Source: Trinickia violacea
GTDB lineage: Bacteria; Pseudomonadota; Gammaproteobacteria; Burkholderiales; Burkholderiaceae
NCBI RefSeq assembly: GCF_005280735.1
Contig: NZ_CP040078.1
Coordinates: 3,162,001-3,226,000 of the forward strand
Direction: 5' to 3'
Length of the DNA stretch: 64,000 bases
Shown here: in pieces, positions 45,696-55,411 of the stretch
Layout of the letters: each line of letters begins with the position of its first letter
How positions within the stretch are numbered: the first letter of the stretch is position 1
The notes under the pieces: generated by a model
What the model was told of the DNA's origin: nothing
Databases searched by the model: none
What the model saw: the letters and a program-made list of their open reading frames with translations, nothing else
Position numbers and translations under genes: made by a program

Positions 45696-46323
45696 ATGCA
45701 AATTGTGCAACGCGCGGTCACGGACCTTGTGCCGCACGAACGCAACGCGCGCACGCATTCGCCCGCTCAGGTCGCACGGATCGCTGCGAGCATCCGCGAA
45801 TGGGGCTTCACCAATCCGGTGCTCATCGACGAGGCGAACCGCGCCCTGGCCGGACACGGGCGGCTCCTCGCGGCGAAAGACCTGGACATGACGCACGTTC
45901 CGCGCGTGGTGATAGCAGGTCTGACCGACGCACAGCGGCGCGCGTACATCTTGGTCGACAACCAGCTTGCGCTACGGTGCGCCGCACCGCTGGTGCGATG
46001 ACCGCAAGCAGTCCACCGTGTGGACGTTCGAGCGGCCGGCGCGCAGTGGCGTGCACCCAACCATGAAGCCGGTGGCGCTCATCGAATATCTGGTTATGAC
46101 CGGCAGCCGCGCGGGCGACGTGGTGCTCGACCCGTTCGGCGGTTCGGGCTCGACGCTCATTGCCTGCGCGCGAACTGGCCGCGTGGCGCGGTTGATGGAA
46201 ATCGATGCCCGCTACTGCGACGTGATCGTGAACCGTTGGCAGAACTGGAGTGGTCAGCGCGCCGTGCGCGAGGCGGACGGCGCGGGCTTCGATGTTCGGG
46301 CGAATCAGGCTGCGATGCGGTAG
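45696..46323 (+). pseudogene. ParB-domain DNA methyltransferase, internal deletion
   Basis: The first 100 residues are a ParB-like nuclease domain (DLVPHERNARTHSPAQVARI, GFTNPVLIDE, LAGHGRLLAAKDL). At ILVDNQLAL it jumps, with a frame change near 45970, to the end of the methylase: HRWCDDRKQSTVWTFERP, HPTMKPVALIEYLV and DPFGGSGSTLIACARTG (SAM motif I, FGGSG). The middle, with the DPPY-type catalytic motif, is gone. Such phage enzymes modify adenine or cytosine in DNA; this one cannot work. Confidence 0.82.
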
Positions 46324-46703
46324 GTTCGCTCACCGTCGACACGCTCGCTCTCCACGTTCAGGCCAAGCTTTTTGCGCACCGTGGCGCTGATAAATACGCG
46401 AACCGAGTGCGCCTGCCAGCCGGTGGCGGCCATCAAGTCGGCGAGCGTGGCGCCCGTGTCGGTAGCGAGCAAACGCAGAACCTGTGCCTGCTTCGAATCC
46501 TCGCGTGGCGCACGAGTGCCATCGGGCACTGCCACCGCTTCTGGCGCGCGTACAGCCTGCTGGCGGGCCCGTGTTAGCTTCGCTGTGGATTGCCTTGTAG
46601 GCATCGATGCCGTTGTCCTCTGGCGTGTAGCGGTGACCTTCCCGCTGGTTTTACGGGCGGGCTTAGTGGTGGTCTTGCGGGTCGTCTTTACTGTAGTGGC
46701 CAT
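46305..46703 (-). CDS. DUF3489 domain protein
   Basis: A 132-residue protein from the ATG at 46703. The N-terminal 60 residues are a Lys/Arg/Thr-rich, histone-like tail (KTTRKTTTKPARKTSGKVTA). The C-terminal 65 residues (REDSKQAQVLRLLATDTGAT, MAATGWQAHSVRVFIS) form the DUF3489 winged-helix-like domain found in phages and proteobacterial islands. It probably binds DNA. It converges on and overlaps the methylase pseudogene by 19 bases. The frame is intact. Confidence 0.78.
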   Translation of the reverse strand: MATTVKTTRKTTTKPARKTSGKVTATRQRTTASMPTRQSTAKLTRARQQAVRAPEAVAVPDGTRAPREDSKQAQVLRLLATDTGATLADLMAATGWQAHSVRVFISATVRKKLGLNVESERVDGERTYRIAA

Positions 46704-46714
46704 GCTCAGGTCCC

Positions 46715-48173
46715 GCTGGTTGGTAGCGAGAAAATCGGGTGTCGATGGACACCAGTAACGCATGAAGCCGTACGCGCGCTTCTCTCTGTTCGATGACGCC
46801 CGCGTTGATCATACCGATATCGATAACGGCCTCGACCTTGCGCATATTCGCCAATTGCTCCTCGGAGAGCGTCCACAGCGGGACGTAGCTGAAATCGATG
46901 TCCAACTCGATGGTGCCGAATAGCGAGAGCCGAACACGTGGAGCAGGCGCGTGAGCTGCGTCGTGAACAACGCTTCCTGCTGCGCCTCGATCCACGCATA
47001 GAAGGTGCGCAATTCCCCCTCGCTGGTTGCGTTCAGCCCCGACGGCGTGATGCCGAGCAGCACGATGAGCGGAATGCCGGTCACGGCCGCCATGTGTTCC
47101 TGCGACTGCGCCTGCAAGCAATCGAGACTGCCAAGTGGCGCCGAGACGTTCGCGAAGCCCTCGCTGTCGCGGTCGATCATCATCAGGTTGCGGTTATCGC
47201 GCGCCTGGTTGAACAGCACTGCGCGCCGCGACATCTGCTCGGCGTCTCCCGGCGCCGAGGACGGTGGCCAGATCGGTCTTGAGCACCATCTTCGAGAACG
47301 AGTGCAGCAGGTCCGACAAGCTTTGGCGCGTCCCGCGCCAATTATCGACGTACGGTTTGGCGCTTTGCGAGAGGCTTAAGCCTCCGAACGCTTACGCGGG
47401 TTTGAGCGGATCGGGCAGTGGCCGCGACACGAACGCCATTAGCCGGCTCGCATGCACTTCGCGGTTCATCACGATCCAGCTCTGTGGTCGATAGAAGTCG
47501 GCGGCGAGGCGATTGGTCGAGTTATACGTCCCGGGATAGGTCCACAACGGCTCGATGACGCGCAGGCCGCGCAGGGCGTTCTGGCCAATCTTGACTGGCG
47601 ATTCGACGAGTGGCGTGAGGAGCTCGACCGGATCGTCACTGGCGCCGACCTCCACAAAAATCTGTGAGCGCCCGAAAAAGCCGACCTGTTCGGCGGCCTT
47701 GCGAAAGGCCGCCTGCACCCCTAACCGTTGCATTTCGGCCTCGGTGGCCGCGAGCTTGTCGCTCTTGTCCTCGTCACCCACGCCTTGCATGCCTGATCCA
47801 CTTGCGGGTCATCTCCTGGGCCAGAATCTCAGCGGGCCGCCGGTACTCGGGACGCTGCGTGAGTTCAGCGAGATACGGGTAGCCAAGCAAGCCCAGGCCT
47901 TGTGCGAATGCGCTTTGCAGTGCCCAGCGGATCGGCGCATCGCGCCGCATCGCAGGCGAGTTTCGCGTCCTGCGCAATCACGCCCGGCCCCGCCTGCGGC
48001 AATGCGAACGCGTGTAGGCGCGGCAGCGGGGCGCCGATGACGCCTAGCGCCCCTTCTCGGATATGGCGGATGTCGGTCTGCTTGGATGCCGTTTCCGGTT
48101 TTGCATCCGGTAAAGCGGACCGCCCATCCGCAGGAGGCGCCTCGCGCCATCGCCAAAATCGTAGCCCTGGCAT
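46715..48173 (-). pseudogene. Phage portal protein (DUF1073 family), multiple frameshifts
   Basis: Successive pieces in changing frames follow the family order. From the right these are ETASKQTDIRHIREGALGVI, then (shift near 47935) [20 protein letters not shown]. After a shift near 47790 comes VGFFGRSQIFVEVGA, EPLWTYPGTYNSTNRLAADF and HASRLMAFVSRPLPDPLKPA. After a shift near 47385 come NQARDNRNLMMIDRDSEGFA and GIPLIVLLGITPSGLNATSE. After a shift near 46940 comes VPLWTLSEEQLANMRKVEA. At least four indels. Portal proteins form the DNA entry ring of the capsid. Confidence 0.82.
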
Positions 48174-48335
48174 GACGATTTTGAATTTTTATCAAATTAG
48201 GCCCAACGGGTCGCTGGCTGTTTACTATCCGAACCGCTGGGCACGTGCACCGTTATCACATATGCCGGTGCGATGTTCCTGCGATGACGCGGCCTGATTG
48301 GGTACGCGAAAGTAAAGACGTACTGGGAGACCCAC

Positions 48336-48563
48336 GTGTATCTGACCCACAAACAACGCCGTGAATTAAGGGATGTCGCCGAGCTGTCACAGGACTTCGA
48401 CGCCCGGATTCGGGCGCTTGACATGCTGATTTCCCGTCTTCGCGCCGAGAATCCGAAGGCGTTCCATACCAGTGACACGCTTCAGTGGCGGGCATTCATC
48501 CACGAGCCACGACCAGGATCGCCCTGCAGTGCGTTTTCTTGTCCCTTCCCGAAGCAAGCCTGA
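48336..48563 (+). CDS. Small phage-type hypothetical, probably 3'-truncated
   Basis: It starts at a GTG (48336). About 60 helical residues follow (THKQRRELRDVAELSQDFDA, RIRALDMLISRLRAENP, FHTSDTLQWRAFIHEPRPG), then an unlike tail. It faces away from the portal pseudogene and towards the terminase fragment. It is probably an accessory phage gene. No family was recognised. Confidence 0.45.
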   Translation: MYLTHKQRRELRDVAELSQDFDARIRALDMLISRLRAENPKAFHTSDTLQWRAFIHEPRPGSPCSAFSCPFPKQA

Positions 48564-48592
48564 CGCATCTGGCGTGGAATCGGGGTGTACCG

Positions 48593-48928
48593 TCACACCG
48601 CTGCCAGTGCTGCATCGGAAATCCGCATCGGCCGCCGCTCAATCAGCAACGCGAATGCGCGCGAGAGCGCATCAACTTCATCGTCGTGCGTGCCGAACGG
48701 AAAGGTGCGCAGCTCGGCGATAAGTGACTGGTCCCAATCGCCGCGCAACATCAATACGTTGCCAGCGTTGACCTGAGCGGCGAACGGCTCAGCGCGCGTG
48801 ACTTTGTCGCCGGTCTCGGGTGATGAAATGACCCGATAGCCCAGCAGTTGCCGCGTCAGTCGAAAATGCACTATTCCGGCAGGCCCTACGAGGACCTGCG
48901 GCGCGTGACTATCTAGCCATCCGCGCAT
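48593..48928 (-). pseudogene. Phage terminase large subunit, C-terminal fragment
   Basis: About 110 residues: TRQLLGYRVISSPETGDKVT, RAEPFAAQVNAGNVLMLRG, ELRTFPFGTHDDEVDALSRA. The HDDxVDA block is the nuclease-domain signature at the end of large terminases. The ATPase and most of the nuclease are missing. It lies upstream of the portal on the same strand, as expected for one packaging module. Confidence 0.78.
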
Positions 48929-49342
48929 TCCGGTCCCGACACGATCAGGGCCGGCCTATTCTCAGCCTGCCGACCGATACCATTGGCCTCAGTGCAGCAG
49001 GTCCACACCCTGCCCCATCTGCCTCTCTCGACGAACTCGTAGATGCGATACGTTACGCGCGACGAAGGGTGCAGCATGAAAGCGAGATGGACAAGGCCGG
49101 ATCCGTGCACCACTAAAATAAAATACGCGCAGCGCGCGAAAGCCGAAGATTAGCAATTTACTGCGGCGTAGCCATAAATCCGGAATACGAATTGGCGTTC
49201 CGAGCACTTACCGCGGCGGCAGCACTTTGCAGCACCCTTGGGCTGCCGCTCCTCTGAATTCAGCATCGGTTGCGGCATGCCCTGACCTCTTCCATCTAAG
49301 TGTCTGCATCAGGGCGAGCGCCGGACAGTGTCAATGGCGCCA
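48929..49342. other. Gap without a supported gene
   Basis: Only short frames without motifs. It probably marks the boundary where the terminase 5' part was lost. Confidence 0.4.
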
Positions 49343-49867
49343 TCAGTTGTGCAGCGCCCGCAGACGTTCGAACAAGAAATCAAATTCTCGGCCATCGAAT
49401 GCCAGATAACCCAGCGCCAGAGCGGCAACAATTACCAGAGCGATGACCGCAAGCGTCCAAATACGCATTGGACGGCGTGGCTTTCCCGTTTCAGAGGCTA
49501 GCGTCGTCACAGGTTCCTTGACCTCTACCGCATTTTCACTATCGACGATATTTGTCCGCAACATGCGCAATTCGTCAACTAGCGAAGTGAGGCGTTCCAC
49601 TTTCTTTTCAGCAATCTTCTTTTCAACGCGCGTGGCACTGATTTCCGTTCCAAGTCGCTCGATCCTTTCGTGAAGGTTATGTGCTTCTTCCTGGGCATGC
49701 CTGAGCAACACTTCGAACCCTTCGTCACGAATAGATTCTACAGATGAAGCAACAACGTCCAGGACAGGATCCGCAGGAATAGTATAGCTAGCGTTCCCCA
49801 ATGAAGTAGCGGTGTTGATGTTCATACTTCCGAATCTGCTTGGTAATTTTTCTGGTTCCTCGAACAT
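49343..49867 (-). CDS. Coiled-coil protein with one C-terminal membrane helix
   Basis: A 174-residue protein (or 160 from the ATG at 49825, which has ggaag just upstream). It has a central coiled coil of about 60 residues (EEAHNLHERIERLGTEISAT, VEKKIAEKKVERLTSLVDEL), a basic stretch (GKPRRPMR), then one membrane helix (IWTLAVIALVIVAALALGYL) and a short tail. No family is recognised. The topology suggests an inner-membrane tethering protein. Confidence 0.52.
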   Translation of the reverse strand: MFEEPEKLPSRFGSMNINTATSLGNASYTIPADPVLDVVASSVESIRDEGFEVLLRHAQEEAHNLHERIERLGTEISATRVEKKIAEKKVERLTSLVDELRMLRTNIVDSENAVEVKEPVTTLASETGKPRRPMRIWTLAVIALVIVAALALGYLAFDGREFDFLFERLRALHN

Positions 49868-50729
49868 ACTGGAATTATCCTGACGGTTTCGAAATTCACT
49901 GGTTCGTCAGCCGCAGCACACACTCGTGTTGCGAGCATGTAATTCTAGACCTGAGTGCGATACGCCGTATCAGAACTCTCGCTCTGACTGGCGGCGCAGC
50001 ATCACCCTCGATGCCCAAAACTCCTCTCCCTTGTATATTAACCACCCCGCGAATGCATCGTAGCTGTACATAGCCAGCAGCATTGGTGCTGAGGTTTCGA
50101 GGCCAATTCGCATATGACAGCGGCGCGTCCTTTAGAGATACCGTAGGTGGGCCCGACAAAGTGTAACGACTGACCGGCTACGGTAGAAGGCATCAGAAGA
50201 TTCACGTTGAGCAACACCATTTGGAAATCGTAAGCCGTACCGCTCGCCAGCCACTGGCAAGTAGGTCGACCGTCGAATGCTGCGTGATCACAATTGGGCC
50301 TTCGCGTCTACCTCTCCCCTGGAGCACGTTGAGCCTGGCCGTCAGGCCACCCGCGGCACATTCACTCGGCATGGCTCCATCAGCATGGTGCATGGCAGAT
50401 CATCCTTCGACAGCGTTGCTGGCGTCAGCTACCATCCTGACAACTGCACTAGCCCGATACCGCACAACACTGCGCGCGCACCAACGCCCTCCCTGACTTT
50501 ATGCGCCAATCGGCCGAGACACAGTCAACAATTCTCAAGGCTCCTCGGCACATCCCGACGCATGCACCACGACCCTGTCATCGCACGGTGTCCGAAGTGC
50601 GTGAGCACGCGAGAGACTCGCAACGGCAGCCAGTACTCTTGCGAGCGCGAATATCAATCTCTGACTACCTGTCGCAAACTCCGGCGGCGAGGCACGTGAG
50701 CAACTGATTGTCAGGACTCGCGCTACCGG
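49868..50729. other. Gap of 0.86 kb without a supported gene
   Basis: Minus-strand frames at 50038-50390 (VLLNVNLLMPSTVAGQSLHF, then ARLNVLQGRGRREGPIVITQ) could be two pieces of one frameshifted beta-rich protein, but no family is evident. Confidence 0.35.
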
Positions 50730-50740
50730 GTCCTCAGAGG
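50730..50740. repeat. Left 11-bp target duplication of the IS4-family element
   Basis: GTCCTCAGAGG here is repeated exactly at 52230-52240, immediately outside both IS ends. Confidence 0.85.
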
Positions 50741-52229
50741 CAGCCCTTTTCAAGGTGTCGGGGACAGAAAGCTGGTAACTTGGCGAGCTATTCAACGCCA
50801 GGGACCAGGCAGTGATTGATGGGGTGATGAAGCATTTCGAGCTGCAGGCGCCGATATGCGTAATGGGGCAGCACGCTGTGCTGCAAAGGGCGAATATGCC
50901 TCAATGGGTTGATGGTGTGTTCGCCGAGCATCGGCAAAGGCAGTACCGGCGGGAGTTGCTGTTCTCGACCGTGGTGAAACTGATGACGTTGGTGTCGCTC
51001 GGGCTAAGCCCGTCGCTGTATGCGGCTGCGACGCGGGCCAGACAGTTGCCGGTGTCGCTGGCCGCGCTGTACGAGCAGGTCAACCGCACGGAGCCGGCGA
51101 TCCTGCGTGCGCTGGTACAGGGTAGCGCACAATAACTTGAGCCGGTGCTTGCCGCATGGCCGGGCACGCCCAGCCTGCCCGGCTGGCGCATGCGTGTGCT
51201 CGATGGCAATCATCTTGCGGCCAGCGAGAAACAGCTGACGGCCTTGCGCGGGCAGTGTGGCGCAGTCTTGCCGGGACACGCCCTGGTGGTCTACGAACCG
51301 GATCCGGGACTCGTGACGGATCTAGTGGCCATCAAGAACGCACACGTGCAGGGGCGTTCGGCCATGGCTCCGTTGATCGGGTGCACGGGACTGGGAGAAC
51401 TGTGGCTGGCTGGCGGACCGGAACTTCTGCACCAGCACGATCCTGCTGGGCTGACAACAGACGCAGGCCTGCTTCATCGTACGCGAGCATGGCAGAAACA
51501 GCTCGCCTCTTGAAGGCAACGGTGCTTGGGTGGACGGAGCACGTATCGAGACCGGTCAGGTGCGCGAGCAACGGCTTGATCTGAAGGCCGCCTTAGTCTG
51601 GCGCCGCATCGCACTGACGTTGGACAGTCCCACCGAGGCGGGCAACGCCGTGATCAGGCTGCGGAGCAACCTGCCTGCCACCGTTGGCGCACATGAGATA
51701 GCCCGTCTGTACCGTAAGCGCTGGCGTATAGAAGGCATGTTCCAGCGGCTCGAGTCAGTCCTGCATAGTGAAATCCGCTCGCTCGGGCATCCGCGTGCCG
51801 CGTTGCTGGGCTTTGCCGTGGCGATCCTCGCGCACAACGTGCTGGCCGTGCTCAACCGCAGGGTCGAGATCGACCATGCCCGAACTGATGAAGCGAACAC
51901 CGAGGCCCCCGATGTTTCGACGTATTACCTGGCACTGGACATTCGCGCCCAGTACGGGGGTATGCTCATTGCACTGCCGACGCAGCACTGGTCGCACTGG
52001 AACGATAAGGCGCCGGACGTGCTGGCCGGCATGCTGCTCGAACTTGCCAGCCGCGTCGATCCGTTTCAGGTACGCACCCGCAAACGCGGACCGAAGACGC
52101 GCCAACCCGCTCCCTATGTTGATGCTGACACCGCGCGATCCAATCACAGCACCACTCGGCTGCTAAAGCAGGCCCGCGAAAAAACATCCTGATCCCTGCC
52201 CCCTTCGTTTGAAGACCTTGAAAAGGCTG
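50741..52229. mobile_element. IS4-family insertion sequence, complete but inactive
   Basis: A 1,489-bp element. The left end cagcccttttcaaggtgtc and the right end (reverse complement cagccttttcaaggtcttc) form inverted repeats. The element is flanked by perfect 11-bp direct repeats, the size expected for the IS231-type branch of IS4. The single transposase gene inside is dead (see 50827). Preserved duplication with a dead gene means it has not moved or recombined since insertion. Confidence 0.88.
50827..52192 (+). pseudogene. IS4-family transposase with two stops and a frameshift
   Basis: From the ATG at 50827, QYRRELLFSTVVKLMTLVSL begins the family match. A TAA at 51133-51135 interrupts it in frame, after which LPGWRMRVLDGNHLAASEKQ (first D) continues. 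Near 51405 the frame shifts. The correct frame has LADRNFCTSTILLG (second D), an internal TGA, then CFIVREHGRNSSPLEGNGAW. It goes on to YRKRWRIEGMFQRLESVLHS, the IS4 Y-(2)-R-(3)-E-(6)-K-like signature. No functional product is possible. Confidence 0.87.
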
Positions 52230-52240
52230 GTCCTCAGAGG
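52230..52240. repeat. Right 11-bp target duplication of the IS4-family element
   Basis: GTCCTCAGAGG, identical to 50730-50740. Confidence 0.85.
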
Positions 52241-52708
52241 TCAACTGTCGTGAATTTTCCGAAACGCGAAAAGGACACTCGCGTGACCAAGCGATCATTT
52301 GCCGGATTAAAAGTGGGGTACGGTTTAAATAACTGCCGACCGGCGACTCAACTGACCCTTAGTGCAGATTTCACAATTGTTTGCTTTGGAGTGTGCGATT
52401 GACCGATATCCTTCCTGCACGTTCGGTATTGGCGAAAGCGAATCTGGGCACGCTTCGTTGAGCTGCCGATTGTTTAACAGTCGGCTCGCACCCAACGGAG
52501 GATCTGCTCGGATGAAATTGAACAACTGGATCGTCGTTTTAACGACCGGTGGCGCGGAAGGAGCATCTACCGGTGCACTGTTTCGTTTAACCGCGTCTGG
52601 TGCTAGCTCCTCGAACGTACAGCCAACTACATGACAGTTGCACATCGTAACTGTGGCTGCTGGATTAATACCTCAATTCTCGCTTTATTTTCTGCTTGAA
52701 ATGGAACC
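52241..52708. other. Gap without a supported gene
   Basis: A 40-codon frame at 52512 has ggagg 13 bases upstream but no recognisable features. Confidence 0.35.
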
Positions 52709-53026
52709 ATGAACGCGTGTTCAACGGACAGATTCGTCGCAGGTGTTTTGCTTGGAGGCTGCTTAACCGCAGCGTTCGTGGTCGCATTGATGTACTTCGG
52801 CTTGCCAAACGCGGATCACTCAAGCGTTTTTGAACGGCTCATAACACCGGTTCTCGCAGCCTCTTGCGTTTTGTATCCTCGACCGATCCTGCTCAAGACG
52901 GTCCTGCGCGACCGGCGCGATGCTTTTACGCTCGAGGAAGATATCGACGCGATGCTTCTAGGACGTACAATCGGCGTGCTTGGTGGGTTGGCGATGGGTC
53001 TGACATTGGTTACGGAAATCCTTTGA
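52709..53026 (+). CDS. Small inner-membrane protein
   Basis: A 105-residue protein with hydrophobic segments at about 8-30 (FVAGVLLGGCLTAAFVVALM), 45-65 (LITPVLAASCVLYPRPILL) and at the C-terminus (TIGVLGGLAMGLTLVTEIL), and a charged loop RDRRDAFTLEEDIDAM between the last two. No family was recognised. The open frame and residue pattern look genuine. 53027-53469 to its right has no supported gene. Confidence 0.5.
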   Translation: MNACSTDRFVAGVLLGGCLTAAFVVALMYFGLPNADHSSVFERLITPVLAASCVLYPRPILLKTVLRDRRDAFTLEEDIDAMLLGRTIGVLGGLAMGLTLVTEIL

Positions 53027-53469
53027 CAATCTGATGCGGTGGAATTGCTATAGATAAGTCCTGGCGGAAGTGAAGATCAGTGTGACGAAGGTTTGCACTG
53101 GTCGCGCGCAAGATGCGTTAGTCTTAGATTCGGGCAGAACGTCAACCGTCCGCCCCTCTGCCTACGGTGGAGTGTCTTCTAACGACCGTTCCTCTTTCTG
53201 GAGTGGGTTTCTTCATGCTTTTGCGCCGGAAATCGTGCGATTGCTTGGGAAATCACCGACATCAACCTCGCGGTGACGTCGCTCGCATACCCCACTGATC
53301 GAGCAGCCGTGCAACATATAAGCCTGAGATGTCGTGGTCGACGACGATATCGACGTCCCTTTTGTGGCTGCCACGAGCAGCGACGGTAAATCCTTACGGT
53401 TAGACAAAATCCCATCACCGAGATATTGCCGTCGCCGGGTAAGCAGCACGAGTACGAATGCGAGGCTGC

Positions 53470-54111
53470 ACCCCGAGCTCGACACAACGCGCCGCTTCAC
53501 AGAAGGTGAGTGGCTATTGCGGACGGTCTCGAGTGGTCGTACGGCTGGTCCGGGCCGGCCGCACAGCGGTTGCGCTTCCTGCTCGACTTAGGCTACGCGA
53601 CTGGCCTGCGCACAAGCGAGTTCGTCGGCGCTGTGCTGCGAGACATCCGCCCCGGCGGGCGCGGCGAGTCGTGGCTTCACCTCATCGGTAAAGGTGGCAA
53701 ACCCGGCGGGGTGGCGTTATCGCCACTGGCGACCGAAGGGTTGCAATATCTGGTTGAGCGACGCCTGCCGGTCTCACGGCAGCGCTGGAACGCGACTACA
53801 CCGATCCTTGCAAGCCTCGGCGAAGATGACGGCGCAGGGATTACGGACGCGCACCTCTGGCGCGTAACGCGCTGGTTCTTTCTGAAAGCTGCTGCCGTAA
53901 TTGAGGGCGATCATCCAGTCCTCGCGGTGAAACTGCGCCGCGCGAGGCCGCACTGGATGCGGCACGCGACGCAGGGCTGACGAGTGTGCGCGACAACCTG
54001 CGGCACTCATCAATCTCAACGACCTCGATGTACCTGCGCGGAGATGACCTCAAGCGCTCCCGGCACACCGAGGCCTTTGGACCCCGCGACAAGAAACGGC
54101 GTGCCGTCTGA
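53470..54111 (+). pseudogene. Tyrosine recombinase/integrase, C-terminal domain with frameshifts
   Basis: LDTTRRFTEGEW in one frame is followed, after a shift near 53510, by DGLEWSYGW, LLDLGYATGLRTSEFVGAVL (catalytic R) and WLHLIGKGGKPGGVALS (the lysine strand). Then comes HWMRHAT (HxxR). After a second shift near 53970 it gives LTSVRDNLRHSSISTTSMYL (late H and tyrosine). The core-binding N-terminus is absent. All catalytic residues can be seen, but in different frames. It is the only integrase in the window and has no nearby tRNA. Confidence 0.8.
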
Positions 54112-54204
54112 TTTACGGTGAAATTGACCACGACCGAGGCTTACCGTACGTAAAAATCCGTTTCTTGAGGGCGCCCGTATTACAGCACGGTTGCCTCACC
54201 TGGT

Positions 54205-55182
54205 TCAGGTCGACAAGCGCCAGTCAGGTGGCAGTTCGTAGGTAATGCCCGAGAGTCCACTCGCAAAGATCACCCGGGCGACATCGCACCATTCCGGCGC
54301 AACGGCCGCGTGGCGTGAGTATTGCAAGATTTGCTTCGCGACCATCTCGAGCCGCAGACCAACCGAAGGCAGGACGTCTGGTTTCAGGAGCGGCAGATTC
54401 AACGGAGAAAGGCTCGCTACCTGAATCCCAATCGACATGCTAATGCGCGGAGTCTCCGAGAAGACGCTACCGCGACTCCCCCAATGCAGGAGTGCCTGAT
54501 CCCACAACATCAGATCACCGGCGCAGCCGGGCAATGCTCGAATATCCCGCACGTCAAACGTGATTTGCGACACCCGATCTGTACCAAAATCGGGATCGCG
54601 CTCTTTAGGAACCACCATCACACAGCCCGTGACCGTGTTCACGTCCACAAGCGGAATCCAGGCTGACACAGCGCCAGTCTCGCGATCTGAAAGAAGAGAT
54701 CTTGCGCCGGCGTCACGATGAATTGCCCAACCTGCTTCACCCTCTTTCGCATCCACGTGCCATACCCAAAAGTCTGGCAAGAGGAAGAATTCTCGTTGCC
54801 CGAGTGCGGCCTTGATGACGTTGTGAAACTCCCAGTAGGTCAGCCAGAATTCGTCATACACAAATGCGAATACGGTCGGGATTTTTGCACGCGCAAGGCT
54901 TACGACAACGTCGCGCATTTTCGCAATGTCCAGAGCGCGACGAATGTCCGGAGCCGGCTGGTAATGCATGTATCCCTCGACGTCCATTCGCTTCGCGATA
55001 GCTGACACCGACTGCTCACTCAATCGCATTGCTTGTCGTTGTAGCGTGACATGCGCGATATCGTCAGCGTGAAGATTTTTTCCGAATTGTCGAAAAGCAG
55101 CCACTGCGCGATCAAGTTTGAACCGTGATCCATCAGTCGTCGTACACTGCTCGATGAGAGGAGCAACTGAATTGATATTCAT
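54205..55182 (-). CDS. PhyH-type Fe(II)/2-oxoglutarate dioxygenase
   Basis: A 325-residue protein from the ATG at 55182 (MNINSVAPLIEQC). The double-stranded beta-helix core lies about 170-280: WAIHRDAG gives the metal-binding HxD, LLHWGSRGS the distal His, and PRISMSIGI the 2-oxoglutarate arginine. The N-terminal 130 residues are helical. Phytanoyl-CoA dioxygenase relatives hydroxylate lipids, amino acids or glycan-linked groups. It is followed upstream (same strand, 229 bases) by a TPR-glycosyltransferase, so modification of a glycan or glycoprotein is possible. The frame is intact. Confidence 0.8.
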   Translation of the reverse strand: MNINSVAPLIEQCTTTDGSRFKLDRAVAAFRQFGKNLHADDIAHVTLQRQAMRLSEQSVSAIAKRMDVEGYMHYQPAPDIRRALDIAKMRDVVVSLARAKIPTVFAFVYDEFWLTYWEFHNVIKAALGQREFFLLPDFWVWHVDAKEGEAGWAIHRDAGARSLLSDRETGAVSAWIPLVDVNTVTGCVMVVPKERDPDFGTDRVSQITFDVRDIRALPGCAGDLMLWDQALLHWGSRGSVFSETPRISMSIGIQVASLSPLNLPLLKPDVLPSVGLRLEMVAKQILQYSRHAAVAPEWCDVARVIFASGLSGITYELPPDWRLST

Positions 55183-55411
55183 ACGTTGTCGAAACGTAAT
55201 CAAAGTAGGTGCGCGGTCAGCATCATCGTGTCGGTTGCTGACGCCGGAAATTGGTGACGTTATCGGATTGGCTTGACATGAGCGGAAGGCGGCAACTTCG
55301 AAGTGACATTCCACAACTGCAGTTCGTCGCTGCGAGGAACCGGATGGTCGACAACGCGACGACCTGGCCTCATCCCGTTGGCAACCGATATCGAGGCGTT
55401 CAGTATTCGCG

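Noticed and set aside
50038..50393. Two minus-strand frames that might be one broken beta-rich protein
   Set aside because: Suggestive residue pattern only; no family or junction could be supported.
53270..53420. Minus-strand VDHDISGLYVARLLDQWG resembling the start of a receiver domain
   Set aside because: The match is short, lacks the phosphoacceptor region and is broken by stops.
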